Origin: Lampris incognitus
Lineage: Eukaryota; Chordata; Actinopteri; Lampriformes; Lampridae
Assembly (NCBI RefSeq): GCF_029633865.1
Contig: NC_079216.1
Coordinates: forward strand, 68,165,667 to 68,229,666
Direction of reading: 5' to 3'
DNA: 64,000 nt
Part shown: one piece after another, positions 35,690-48,646 of the stretch
Layout of the letters: each line of letters begins with the position of its first letter
How positions within the stretch are numbered: the stretch's first letter is position 1
The notes under the pieces: generated by a model
The model's input: the letters and a program-made list of their open reading frames with translations, nothing else
Told to the model about the DNA's origin: nothing
The model's database searches: none
Position numbers and translations under genes: made by a program

Positions 35690-38600
35690 GTCGCTGCACG
35701 GTGTACTTATTACACCCGTCGCTCCATGGTGTACTTACACCTGTCGCTGCACGGTGTACTTATTACACCCGTCGCTCCACGGTGTACTTACACCTGTCGC
35801 TGCACGGTGTACTTATCACACCCGTCGCTGCACGGTGTACTTATTACACCTGTCGCTCCATGGTGTACTTACACCTGTCGCTGCACGGTGTACTTATCAC
35901 ACCCGTCGCTGCACGGTGTACTTATTACACCTGTCGCTCCACGGTGTACTTACACCTGTAGCTGCATGGTGTACTTACACCTGTCGCTGCACGGTGTACT
36001 TATCACACCCGTCGCTGCACGGTGTACTTATTACACCTGTCGCTCCACGGTGTACTTACACCTGTAGCTGCATGGTGTACTTACACCTGTCGCTGCACGG
36101 TGTACTTATCACACCCGTCGCTGCACGGTGTACTTATTACACCCGTCGCTCCATGGTGTACTTACACCCGTCGCTCCATGGTGTACTTACACCTGTCGCT
36201 CCACGGTGTACTTAGACCTGTCGCTCCATGGTGTACTTACACCTGTAGCTCCACGGTGTACTTACACCTGTTGCTGCACGGTGTACTTATTACACCCGTC
36301 GCTCCACGGTGTACTTACACCCGTCGCTCCATGGTGTACTTACACCTGTAGCTGCACGGTGTACTTATTACACCTGTCGCTCCATGGTGTACTTACACCT
36401 GTAGCTGCACGGTGTACTTACACCCGTCGTTCCACGGTGTACTTAGACCTGTCGCTCCATGGTGTACTTACACCTGTAGCTGCACGGTGTACTTACACCT
36501 GTCGCTCCACGGTGTACTTACACCTGTCGCTCCACGGTGTACTTACACCTGTAGCTGCACGGTGTACTTACACCTGTCGCTGCACGGTGTACTTACACCT
36601 GTCGCTCCACGGTGTACTTACACCTGTCGCTGCACGGTGTACTTACACCCGTCGCTCCACGGTGTACTTACACCCGTCGCTGCACGGTGTACTTACACCC
36701 GTCGCTCCACGGTGTACTTACACCCGTCGCTCCACGGTGTACTTAGACCTGTCGCTCCACGGTGTACTTACACCCGTCGCTCCACGGTGTACTTACACCT
36801 GTCGCTGCACGGTGTACTTACACCCGTCGCTCCATGGTGTACTTACACCTGTCGCTGCACGGTGTACTTACACCCGTCGCTCCATGGTGTACTTACACCT
36901 GTCGCTGCACGGTGTACTTAGACCCGTCGCTCCACGGTGTACTTACACCCGTCGCTCCACGGTGTACTTACACCTGTCGCTCCACGGTGTACTTACACCT
37001 GTCGCTGCACGGTGTACTTACACCCGTCGCTGCACGGTGTACTTACACCTGTAGCTGCACGGTGTACTTAGACCTGTCGCTCCACGGTGTACTTACACCC
37101 GTCGCTCCACGGTGTACTTACACCTGTCGCTGCACGGTGTACTTACACCTGTCGCTGCACGGTGTACTTACACCCGTCGCTCCATGGTGTACTTACACCT
37201 GTCGCTGCACGGTGTACTTAGACCCGTCGCTCCACGGTGTACTTACACCTGTAGCTGCACGGTGTACTTACACCTGTCGCTGCACGGTGTACTTACACCC
37301 GTCGCTCCACGGTGTACTTACACCCGTCGCTCCACGGTGTACTTACACCTGTAGCTGCACGGTGTACTTACACCCGTCGCTGCACGGTGTACTTACACCC
37401 GTCGCTCCACGGTGTACTTAGACCTGTCGCTCCACGGTGTACTTACACCTGTCGCTCCACGGTGTACTTACACCCGTCGCTCCACGGTGTACTTACACCT
37501 GTCGCTCCACGGTGTACTTACACCTGTCGCTGCACGGTGTACTTACACCTGTCGCTGCACGGTGTACTTACACCTGTCGCTCCACGGTGTACTTACACCT
37601 GTAGCTGCACGGTGTACTTACACCTGTCGCTCCACGGTGTACTTACACCTGTCGCTCCACGGTGTACTTACACCTGTAGCTGCACGGTGTACTTACACCT
37701 GTCGCTGCACGGTGTACTTACACCTGTCGCTCCACGGTGTACTTACACCCGTCGCTGCACGGTGTACTTACACCCGTCGCTCCACGGTGTACTTACACCT
37801 GTCGCTGCACGGTGTACTTACACCCGTCGCTCCACGGTGTACTTACACCCGTCGCTCCACGGTGTACTTACACCCGTCGCTCCACGGTGTACTTAGACCC
37901 GTCGCTCCACGGTGTACTTACACCCGTCGCTCCACGGTGTACTTACACCTGTCGCTGCACGGTGTACTTACACCCGTCGCTCCACGGTGTACTTACACCT
38001 GTCGCTGCACGGTGTACTTACACCCGTCGCTCCATGGTGTACTTACACCTGTCGCTGCACGGTGTACTTAGACCCGTCGCTCCACGGTGTACTTACACCC
38101 GTCGCTCCATGGTGTACTTACACCCGTCGCTCCACGGTGTACTTACACCTGTCGCTGCACGGTGTACTTACACCTGTAGCTGCACGGTGTACTTAGACCT
38201 GTCGCTCCACGGTGTACTTACACCCGTCGCTCCACGGTGTACTTACACCTGTCGCTGCACGGTGTACTTACACCTGTCGCTGCACGGTGTACTTACACCC
38301 GTCGCTCCATGGTGTACTTACACCTGTCGCTGCACGGTGTACTTAGACCCGTCGCTCCACGGTGTACTTACACCTGTAGCTGCACGGTGTACTTACACCT
38401 GTCGCTGCACGGTGTACTTACACCCGTCGCTCCACGGTGTACTTACACCCGTCGCTGCACGGTGTACTTACACCCGTCGCTGCACGGTGTACTTAGACCC
38501 GTCGCTCCACGGTGTACTTAGACCCGTCGCTCCACGGTGTACTTACACCTGTCGCTGCACGGTGTACTTACACCTGTCGCTGCACGGTGTACTTACACCT

Positions 38601-40435
38601 GTCGCTGCACGGTGTACTTACACCTGTCGCTCCACGGTGTACTTACACCTGTAGCTGCACGGTGTACTTACACCCGTCGCTGCACGGTGTACTTACACCC
38701 GTCGCTCCACGGTGTACTTAGACCCGTCGCTCCACGGTGTACTTACACCCGTCGCTCCACGGTGTACTTAGACCCGTCGCTCCACGGTGTACTTAGACCC
38801 GTCGCTCCACGGTGTACTTACACCTGTCGCTCCACGGTGTACTTACACCTGTCGCTGCACGGTGTACTTACACCTGTCGCTGCACGGTGTACTTACACCT
38901 GTCGCTCCACGGTGTACTTACACCTGTAGCTGCACGGTGTACTTACACCTGTCGCTCCACGGTGTACTTACACCTGTCGCTCCACGGTGTACTTACACCT
39001 GTAGCTGCACGGTGTACTTACACCTGTCGCTCCACGGTGTACTTACACCTGTCGCTCCACGGTGTACTTACACCTGTCGCTGCACGGTGTACTTACACCC
39101 GTCGCTCCACGGTGTACTTACACCTGTCGCTGCACGGTGTACTTACACCCGTCGCTCCACGGTGTACTTACACCCGTCGCTCCACGGTGTACTTAGACCC
39201 GTCGCTCCACGGTGTACTTACACCCGTCGCTCCACGGTGTACTTACACCTGTCGCTGCACGGTGTACTTACACCCGTCGCTCCACGGTGTACTTACACCT
39301 GTCGCTGCACGGTGTACTTACACCCGTCGCTCCATGGTGTACTTACACCTGTCGCTGCACGGTGTACTTAGACCCGTCGCTCCACGGTGTACTTACACCC
39401 GTCGCTCCATGGTGTACTTACACCCGTCGCTCCACGGTGTACTTACACCTGTCGCTGCACGGTGTACTTACACCTGTAGCTGCACGGTGTACTTAGACCT
39501 GTCGCTCCACGGTGTACTTACACCCGTCGCTCCACGGTGTACTTACACCTGTCGCTGCACGGTGTACTTACACCTGTCGCTGCACGGTGTACTTACACCC
39601 GTCGCTCCATGGTGTACTTACACCTGTCGCTGCACGGTGTACTTAGACCCGTCGCTCCACGGTGTACTTACACCTGTAGCTGCACGGTGTACTTACACCT
39701 GTCGCTGCACGGTGTACTTACACCCGTCGCTCCACGGTGTACTTACACCCGTCGCTGCACGGTGTACTTACACCCGTCGCTGCACGGTGTACTTAGACCC
39801 GTCGCTCCACGGTGTACTTAGACCCGTCGCTCCACGGTGTACTTACACCTGTCGCTGCACGGTGTACTTACACCTGTCGCTGCACGGTGTACTTACACCT
39901 GTCGCTGCACGGTGTACTTACACCTGTCGCTCCACGGTGTACTTACACCTGTAGCTGCACGGTGTACTTACACCCGTCGCTGCACGGTGTACTTACACCC
40001 GTCGCTCCACGGTGTACTTAGACCCGTCGCTCCACGGTGTACTTACACCCGTCGCTCCACGGTGTACTTAGACCCGTCGCTCCACGGTGTACTTACACCC
40101 GTCGCTCCACGGTGTACTTACACCCGTCGCTCCACGGTGTACTTACACCCGTCGCTCCACGGTGTACTTACACCCGTCGCTCCACGGTGTACTTACACCT
40201 GTCGCTCCACGGTGTACTTACACCCGTCGCTCCACGGTGTACTTACACCCGTCGCTCCACGGTGTACTTACACCCGTCGCTCCACGGTGTACTTACACCT
40301 GTCGCTCCACGGTGTACTTACACCCGTCGCTCCACGGTGTACTTACACCTGTCGCTGCACGGTGTACTTACACCCGTCGTTCCATGGTGTACTTACACCT
40401 GTAGCTGCACGGTGTACTTACTACACCCGTCGCTC
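35690..40435. repeat. 25-bp minisatellite, about 190 copies
   Basis: The unit is GTACTTACACCTGTCGCTGC followed by ACGGT, with a fixed menu of variants (ACACC/AGACC, CTGT/CCGT, TCGC/TAGC, TGCAC/TCCAC/TCCAT). The first part (to about 36,430) also has 28-bp units with TATTACAC or TATCACAC. From about 36,430 to 40,400 the 25-bp phase is kept without net gain or loss. Higher-order copying is visible: the variant series at 37912-38721 recurs at 39212-40021, an offset of 1300 bp or 52 units. Confidence 0.98.
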
Positions 40436-41650
40436 CAAGGAGATTTTTTTTAAAGTCATTTCATCTGGTGCCTTCTGCCTCTCTCGACACGTCACAGAAT
40501 TTTTCTTATTTCTTCGATCTGGTGTGCACTAGTTTTCAGACCGCCCACATGTGATATACTTGATGCTCTGCACACGAGCCATTCAATGTTTGCATATCCA
40601 CAAATCTTGAAAATTAAACAGCGGCCAACTCTCTCTGCCCCTCATGTCTCCGTGTTGGCAAGCAGCTGCTCGTCATCACACCGCTTGGTTGTTTGGTCAT
40701 TTGTTTTTCTTCCCTGAGCAAAAACTCCACTGTTAAGCTGGACATTGCACCATGACCCAGTCACGGCTTTTCCCTGCTTCTTGCATGTTTTTAGTGCTTT
40801 GAGAATTGAACAGGAGTGGACAGGGCCTTTTTCATAATTCCGGCTACCTAACGATGTGTGCTGGGTTGTGTATCGGTGATGTATTAGGGACACTCAGGAT
40901 CTTAAACACTGTGACCAGACTTGGTACGGCTCCAGGGACAACCACAGGCTCGGTTGTCAACGGTTACTCAGGCCCGGTGATGTGGTGAAGACGTTGGTGT
41001 GCCTCACTGTTTGTAATTGAAAAGTATGGTTCTTTATTGTTTTTCTTTTGTTGTCTATATTTTAATTGCCATTTGTAAAATCCGCTTTGGCGCCCCCTGA
41101 CAAACGGGGAACAAGCCAAACGGAGAAGATTCATTGCCGTTTGACTGCTGCCAACTGGTTGCCAGATGTCCACACCTTTCCCTCCGAAAATGGCGACAGA
41201 GAACATTTTCCTTTATTCCATTTTTACTTTACACAGTGAAAATCTCAACCGGTTTGTATTTTATCACAAACTTCAAGTTTCAGCACATCAGAGGGTTCGA
41301 TTTCTCCGGTCAGACACAGTGCGTACAAGTTGGTTGAGGAGCTTCCCAGAATACACGTTTTTACAACAGCTCTGTTGTTGCTGCCTCGCCGGGACGGGTC
41401 GCGGCGGCCCGGTCATACTCAAGTCTTGTTTCATAAATGTGTATGGCTAAAGGGCTGTAACTGGTGTGTGCATCACTTCTTCTCTGTTAATGAAAGTTTG
41501 GTGATCAGTTCTACATGCAAGTGACAGTCTGCATGGTGTCGCTTACAGACCGGGAGAGAGGGAACGTCGCCTCAAAGGAAACCATGTCTGAACTGTGTCG
41601 TTTTGTATTGCCAATATAAACAACGACTGAATAAAAACACTGGCAGCAGG
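40436..41650 (+). other. klhdc10: Possible distal klhdc10 3'UTR and polyadenylation site
   Basis: Unique non-coding sequence after the 25-bp array. It has ATTAAA at 40613-40618 and AATAAA at 41630-41635, the first canonical signal I see on the plus strand after the klhdc10 stop. A minus-strand AATAAA at 41212-41217 could serve the facing exchanger gene. Without transcript data the ends of both genes remain open. Confidence 0.35.
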
Positions 41651-42155
41651 TTTTGACCTCAGCTGTGGACTACTACTGTTTTTACCTGAGCATTACACTT
41701 GTTCCATAGAAACTGTCAAGCCAGCAAACTGGAGATGAAAAAGTTCCATTAGCTTATTCACAAGTCTTCATATACCTCTCTAAAAGTACCTAAAATTTAG
41801 TAAACGTAAACTACTTCCTCGGGTACCTTGGGTAAAGGTCGTAAGTTCATGTCACCCGGTGGAATATAATCCTAACCACCTTTTTTCACCGGGGTTTACA
41901 CACGCCCTGCTTTAAACAACACTGCTGGACACGTGTTTGTGTCATCACAGCAGTGCAGCCAGAAAACACACAACCAGTCCCACATGTTCAGCGTCACCGG
42001 TATCTACAGGATTCAAGAAACAAATATAGCAAACTTATGGATCCCCTTCGTCTTTGTCCTTATGTTGTCCAGGAGAAAATACGTCTACGGGAGGAGTGCA
42101 GTAGATAAAAAGAGTGTTACATTAAAAGTTGCTGTTCCCATCGGCATGTCCGCTG

Positions 42156-45100
42156 TCAGCAGCCCAGGGGAGACGGTGCAAAGAAGTACAGAGCCAGCAG
42201 GATAAGGTAGACGACCACCAGCGCAGTGCCTGCGGGGAAACGAGAGACGTGACGCTTACAACCCTGAACATGCATACATGAAGGCAGATGGGGTACCAAA
42301 ACATGAAAACTCAAGTCTTCAAAGATGGCTTCCCAGTGCAAGGATGGCTTCAGTCTGGTATACATGGTAGTTTTCTTTCATATGCTTTTACACAAGGGGG
42401 CAGTGTAGCTTGAGGTCACAAGTGGTTAAAAATTAGATGTCTGGAAAGACTTTTAGTGTGAGGTCATGCTGATCTCATATTTGCTTCAAGCACAACTGTT
42501 TCACATTTGGGAATGTACAGATTTCTTGTCTACTTGATCCCAGCCTCTTCAAGTCTCTCGTTCGGACAGCTGTCAGTCAAGACCATTTCCTGGTCCTGGA
42601 CATGCAATATCCCCTGGCAAATATGCCTCTCATTGTTCAAAAAGGGAGCTACAGAATTAGTTCCCACTTATCCTGTATCCTTACTTACCCTGAAAATAGT
42701 CTGACTTGCCATCCATGAAGATGTAGTTGACAAGGATCACGCTGAAGATACTGGCCCACAGGTGCAAATCGCTGAAGAGGAGCACAAAGCCCACATCCTA
42801 CACGTGCAGAAATGCAGAAGCAGTCTTTGGTTTGGGGAAACTATAAACGGCAGCAGTGTGTATTTCTGTTGATGGATTAGTGATGACTTATAGGAAGAGT
42901 CTTACATAGAAGGCATTAAACAAGACCAGTATAGGAATCTGTAGCATGCAGACCTGCACGGCAATACAGCTTCCAACCTCCAAGCTGAAAGGACCAATTG
43001 AAACAGTTAGTGTTTTGCTGCACAAGCCCTTCACCTGGCGTTTCACCCAACCTCTTGTCTGCCAATTCTGTGCTGCGTATCAATGGAACATCCTCCAGTG
43101 ACGCCAAGTTCACTATATCAGTTACACTTGGTAGTATAGGGGATTCTTATTCTCAATTTGATGGCACCTGTAAGAGAATTCAACCAAAGTGCCTCCCCAA
43201 GTTTGAACCTACCTAAGACTGATGTTGTTCTGGATGGCAAACTGGATCCCATTGACAATCTCTGGAATCTCAGGGACCATCGCGAGAACTGTTACTCCTA
43301 TGAAATACTGGAGAGAACAGAGATGTTAATAAGACAGACCCTGGGGATGGTGGCTCTAAGTTCCCCATACCATGACGTTACCTGAGAGACGTTGGGAAGG
43401 CTAAGTATGGGCTGGATATGCTCAGTGGCAAGGTCAGCACATGCCGACATAAGTACAGTAGCCATGATGAGAATGACCAGAGACCTCCACCGTGACCAGT
43501 GAACTACTGCTCCATGATGGCCTGCCACTGCAGGGACAGACAAAGAGATATGTCGGTGATGTGTGTTTTTTTCGTCTTCTTTTTTTTTTTTTTTTAAGAT
43601 TTTTTTCCCCCTTTTCACTCCAATTGTACCTGGCCAGTCACCCTGCTCTCTGAGCCGTCCCGGTCTCTGCTCCACCCCCTCTGCTGATCCAGGGAGGGCT
43701 GCAGACTACCACATCCCTCTTCCCATACATGTGGAGTCACCAGCCGCTTCTTTTCACCTGACAGTGAGGAGTTTCACCAGGGGGACGCAGCGCGTAGGAG
43801 GATCACGCTATTCCCCCAGTTCCCCCTCTCCCCATAACCGCCCCGACCAACCAGAGGAGGCGCTAGTGCAGCGACCAGGACACATACCCACATCCGGCTT
43901 CCCACCTGCAGACACAGCCAATTGTGTCTGTAGGGACACCCAACCAAGCCGGAGGTAACACAGGGATTCGAACTTGCGAGTCCCATGTTGGTAGGCAATG
44001 GAATAGACCGCTACACCACTCAGACGCCCCAGGTGATTTATTAACACAAGAAAATATCAGGGGTATTAAGAGCTGTAGTGTTCTTGAACACTACTCTGCT
44101 CTAGCAGCTATTGATATCTCACTTCTGGAAATTGCACAATAGAGAGAGAGAGAGAGATGAAAAGAAAAGTGTGTCAATCAAGGACTTGTGGTCTCGTACC
44201 CTGTCCCTCTCCAACATGGATGTCATAAATGTGGGAGTGAGTCTTCAGCGTGAAGATCAGACCTATGAGGTAGGCAATCGGCAAAAGGACCGATACTGTG
44301 TACACGAGGGGTCTAAGTGTAAGAACACATACAAAGAGTGAAAAGAGGAAAAAACAAATATTACACTACATATTTCACTGATAGAGAATATCACAAGATG
44401 GATACCACATGAATGGACAACTTACTCAATGTGGCTGTGGAACAATGCATTGTTGTTCTGTTGGTAAGAGGAGAGAAGCACATGACACACATCAGTCTCT
44501 TTATGTTTCCATTCGTGTACGATCGTGTGACGAAACAGCTCGTTTCACAAGCCTCAGCAATGTCAAATCACTGACCACATCATAGTGGCAGTTGTGACAC
44601 ACAAATGGCCCGCTGCTGTTGCTTGTGCCATTTCCTCCCGTGGAGTTGGTGCAAGCGTCACACACCAGGTTCCCATACGCCTTGGAGAACAGTGTGGGCG
44701 CAAACACACCTGGCAACAACAGTCAGGAAATTAATAGGCTTAAACAGTTTGCAGTTTGTCACGGTCGTGCAAACAGACAGTTACACAGCACAAGAAAGGA
44801 AAGTTTTAAACAACTGGTACTGTTGCAACAAACACTATTCAGCCTTGACTGGGTGTTTTCTAGCCAGATTCTAAGATTTGACAACACACCCTTTGAGACA
44901 AAAACAAAAAAATTTCCAACCATGTAAAACGGTGCCAAGTTTCCCGCTTATTCAGTATGATTGTTAATATTAGTGTTAACAGGTTGTGCGTCAGAACCCA
45001 CAGAGCATGTTGGGTTTGAGGTACTTGCCTCCTATGGAGATGAAGAGCAGAGAAGAGCTCACCCCTGCGGAGCGGCTGTTGAACCTCTGCTCACTGTGTC

Positions 45101-48085
45101 TCAGTCCTCCGATGATCATACAGACACCCTGCAGACAAAAGACATCCTCACTTCTGCAGGTTGTGCAAATGTTGTGTATTAGTGCAAGGTTTTGTACAGT
45201 GTTGTTGCAGTCTGTCTGATTTTCCTTGTACTCTATCCAAGCCCTAATGTTATCTTGGTAGGAACAACTTGGCCACTCAGTGTGACAACTTCTCACAGCT
45301 ACGCTGAAGAAAAGGATCATCGATGGAGCCTCACTGATTGGCTCAAGTTGAACTGATCCAAAGCTTTATGGGGGGTTACTGACTCACGAATCTAAGTTCA
45401 GGTATCGCCTGTGTGCGTGGGTAAGTCCAGAGCTTCCTGTTCGTTAGTTAAATTTGAAGGATGACAGCATTTTCAAAGGTCAGAGACTTTTTTGAGAGAT
45501 TAGCCCCGTGTGTTGTGAAACCAGGATGACTCACTGGGATGAAGAGAATGCACCCGAGGAGCGTTCCCGTCAGTGCCGCCTTAACAATCTCCTGTAGACA
45601 GGGGTTAGCTGCCCGGTGACCTCTGAGCAGGGCAGTGATATAGAAGCATAACTCCGTGATGGAGCCGAAGGTGGCATTCACCACCGCACCCACAGCAAAG
45701 TTACTCTGGGCTGAGATACTGCAGAGAACCAGGTGAAAGTGATGAGCGAGGTGTACTCTCTCTCTTTGAGTGTGTGTGTGTGCGTGTGTGTTACCTGTTA
45801 ATTTTGTGCAGGTGTGTTTACTGAACAGCTGAAGGTGTTGAATGGATAAAGTTATACACAGTAGATTCCCTTGATTTTGTTTGGTCTAAGTCAGCTAGAA
45901 GCCCAGAGGACAAAGTCTTTTTTCAGTCTCATGTCAATATTTCTGCCTGTTTTGGTGGGAATGGCGAGTCAGTTAGTAGTCGGCTTTACTTTATCCCTGC
46001 CATTCTTGTCCCCAGTCAGGTCGTGCACATGAATTGTAGGCATAATGTTTCCCTTTCTTGAATCTATTTGCTGTTTGAGCAGTTTTCAAGTCATATGCCG
46101 CTTTGATTTGAGCTTGACAGAGGACGAGAACTCACCTCGCAATACCCATACCGATATAATAGGACAAAGGGATGAAAGAACACACTGCTATGGCGAACTT
46201 GGCATCAGAGCTGGCGTACTGGTTTCCTTTGTCGACATATCCAATCACCATAGCAACTATTACGAGAGGGAGGAGATCTGAGATTGAGGTCAAAGATATC
46301 AACAAGTCTTGATCGCTCACGATCACACACATACACCAACAGAAACTCTTGCCACATTTTATGGTAAAGGATATTAACAGCAAACACATTGATCCCATCA
46401 ACAGTGTACTTGTAGTAGTACCAGTTCACAGCATGGTAACAGCACAGGACTGCTTTAGTCTCCAAATGTTGGTGCTGAAGTGAAGAACAGCCAAAAGTTA
46501 GAGAATATCTCTAACCAAGGTAGAATGTTTGTACACAAAGGAGAATAAGTGGACTGCACGTGCTTTATAGCGTTATGTCAAGTGTCACGTCTCCCCCTCA
46601 CCTTCCTCTGGGAGCAGGTGGAGATGCAGATATCTTCAGGAGCCATGAGGAGAATGGTGGCCAGGGTGCGTGCGTTCATCTTGGCCACAGGGATGGTGAA
46701 GACCAGGATCCAGGAGATGAAGCAGGCTAGGGAGTGGACCACAACCAGAGGAGGATAACCCAGAAGCAGCCAGACGTAGGTGGTGAAACGGTGCTACACA
46801 ACCAGCAGAGTGCACAACTTAGGAAACCTGCTTGATAACTCAACTTCTAATACTCATTAGGGTACAAAAACTTGTATTCCTCATATTACTCTGATCATAC
46901 ATTAAAAGAATGTCATCAGTTATTTTTGTGCGAAACTATACCAAAAGCTCAACCTAAGCCACATCTTGGTGGAGACACTCACCCAGTAGGGTGTGTGCAG
47001 AGATACTGCTAGTGTCTGTGGGACCAGTTCCTCTGTGGGTGAAGGCAACAGTATTGGCGAGGCATCCTCCACCCTCTCTATGGGGCATTCACAGTGGGGG
47101 GACCTCTCACAGCACCTCCCGACTGAACTGCTGACCTAGGAAAAGGATAAAGACATCTTGTGGTTGATAAAAACACCACCTTTAACTCCTAACATGGACA
47201 AATGGGAGCATTAACAGAGCAAACTATTTCCAAAGGTTAGCCGTGTTGTTGTGGACATCAGTTAGCCATTTTGAATGAGGAGGCACCATAGCCAGCAGGT
47301 TGCTAGGCAGAGGTTTACTGTCAGGCTGTTATTAATGTGACTGGTGTTGCAGACTTGTGGTGGGTGTTTTGATGTACAGATAAAGCGGACTTCTGCTTTC
47401 ACAACCGGCACACACTGAGGAAATTGGCAATGTTGACTGCTCCTCTATTCATTTCAGTAAATAAATAAAACAAACAGCCCAAGCAAGGAGCTAGGCAATC
47501 ATGACCTCAACCCATCCAATCGTAGCCATACCTCCTGAATTGCCTTTCCAAATGGCCATAGGAAGTACCATGACAAATGCCAGCAAAGCTTACCTAAAAG
47601 TAAAGAAAGGACGATAGAAAAACAGTTATGGTAATATTTTGTGACATAATCATCGAGTATAATAAATATGATACAGCCCTGACGATGACGACCAACGCTG
47701 TCATACCATATGGAGCCCCAATGATAGTGATGAACATTAGTATGCTGACCAGGATGTACATCAGAGAGATCCACCACCCGCAGAGCAACACATACCATAT
47801 ATTTCCACATGTGACCAGGTGACCTAACACCAGTGAGACAAGTAAAAGACAAGTTTTCAGTATGCCATTACAGACATCTGGCAAAAATGTATTTATAGAT
47901 CCAGTGAGGCTGTTTTCCACCACACATCACTTGAACAGACACCAAACCAGCTCAGTCCAAACCTGCACCTGTGTGTGGCTTGATGACGTTAAGTTCACAG
48001 TACAGCTCTTTTACGACATCTGACCTGTCGTGAAACGGACGCTCTGTCACATGACTCTTCCACTTCCTGAAACCAAACTGATGCC

Positions 48086-48128
<43 letters not shown>

Positions 48129-48646
48129 AAACACACCTACAGACACACAAACAACTGAAACAATTCTTCGAGGACTAACTGGTGCTGGCAGTTCATCTGA
48201 CTACTAGTGATTAGAGCCACGCTTTACATGTGGGACAAATCTCTCTCCTGCAGCGTCATACCCTGTAATTGTTGACTAGCTTGTTGGCTTCCACTTCATT
48301 TTCTGCTCTGATGGTGGTCTTGCTGGGGACCTCCTCCCAACTATCATCAAAAGCATGAGGGCCTTTAAAAGCAGAAGACCAAACAATGCATGACAGTTGG
48401 AAAAAGCCCACATTCTTACTGCTCCTGAGAATACACCGTCAGAAAACAAGCGAGTTCAAGTCCTGTACTCACATGCATGTGTGGATGTACATTTAGTTGT
48501 GCAGAGTGGACATAAACAGTGTTGTGGTGAACAAGTGTGTGTGCCCCCTAAATTAGATTGTTGGCCTCCTCCAGGACCTCCACACAGTTGGTCGCAGGGT
48601 AGTCCATCTGGGTCACCTGTCAGGGGGTCCTGGTCCCATGGAGGAT
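42156..48646 (-). CDS. Type II CAX cation/proton exchanger with YccF-like N-terminal region (5' end not found)
   Basis: Exons read, in transcript order: 48473-48646, 48262-48362, 47969-48062, 47707-47823, 47532-47593, 46983-47135, 46602-46793, 46321-46474, 46136-46277, 45535-45718, 45029-45128, 44576-44709, 44426-44457, 44200-44312, 43382-43527, 43213-43307, 42906-42984, 42689-42797, 42156-42229. They encode about 752 residues, in phase throughout. Order of parts: a Cys-rich stretch (CSPQHCLCPLCTTKC); a YccF-like pair of membrane hairpins (GNIWYVLLCGWWISLMYILV, ITIIGAPYGKLCWHL, FLWPFGKAIQE); then the exchanger with the first alpha-repeat motif VGAVVNATFGSITEL and the second MVPEIPEIVNGIQFAIQNN, each with a membrane-embedded Glu; C-terminal FFAPSPLGC. 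CAX proteins exchange Ca2+ or monovalent cations for protons, usually at acidic organelles. The 46277/46321 junction and the 48062 acceptor are least certain. One intron uses a GC donor at 45028. It is the family of zebrafish cax1. Confidence 0.88.
43595..44032 (-). mobile_element. tRNA-derived SINE in an exchanger intron
   Basis: Same family as 32866-33768, about 435 bp, on the minus strand like the host gene. Its A-rich tail faces the T-run at about 43576-43597. It lies in the intron between exons 44200-44312 and 43382-43527. Confidence 0.85.
48091..48126. repeat. (CA)n microsatellite
   Basis: About 18 CA copies immediately upstream of exchanger exon 47969-48062. Confidence 0.97.

Noticed and set aside
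35609-40532. Dozens of plus-strand frames rich in CTYTCRCTVYLHLSLHGV.
   Set aside because: Frames of the 25-bp array; the 75-nt (25-residue) protein period is just three repeat units.
48559-48646. An alternative reading of this stretch as MDYPATNCVEVLEEANN, suggesting a start codon for the exchanger.
   Set aside because: It meets a stop without a usable donor; the frame starting at 48646 continues to a good GTGAGT donor with the phase required by the next exon.
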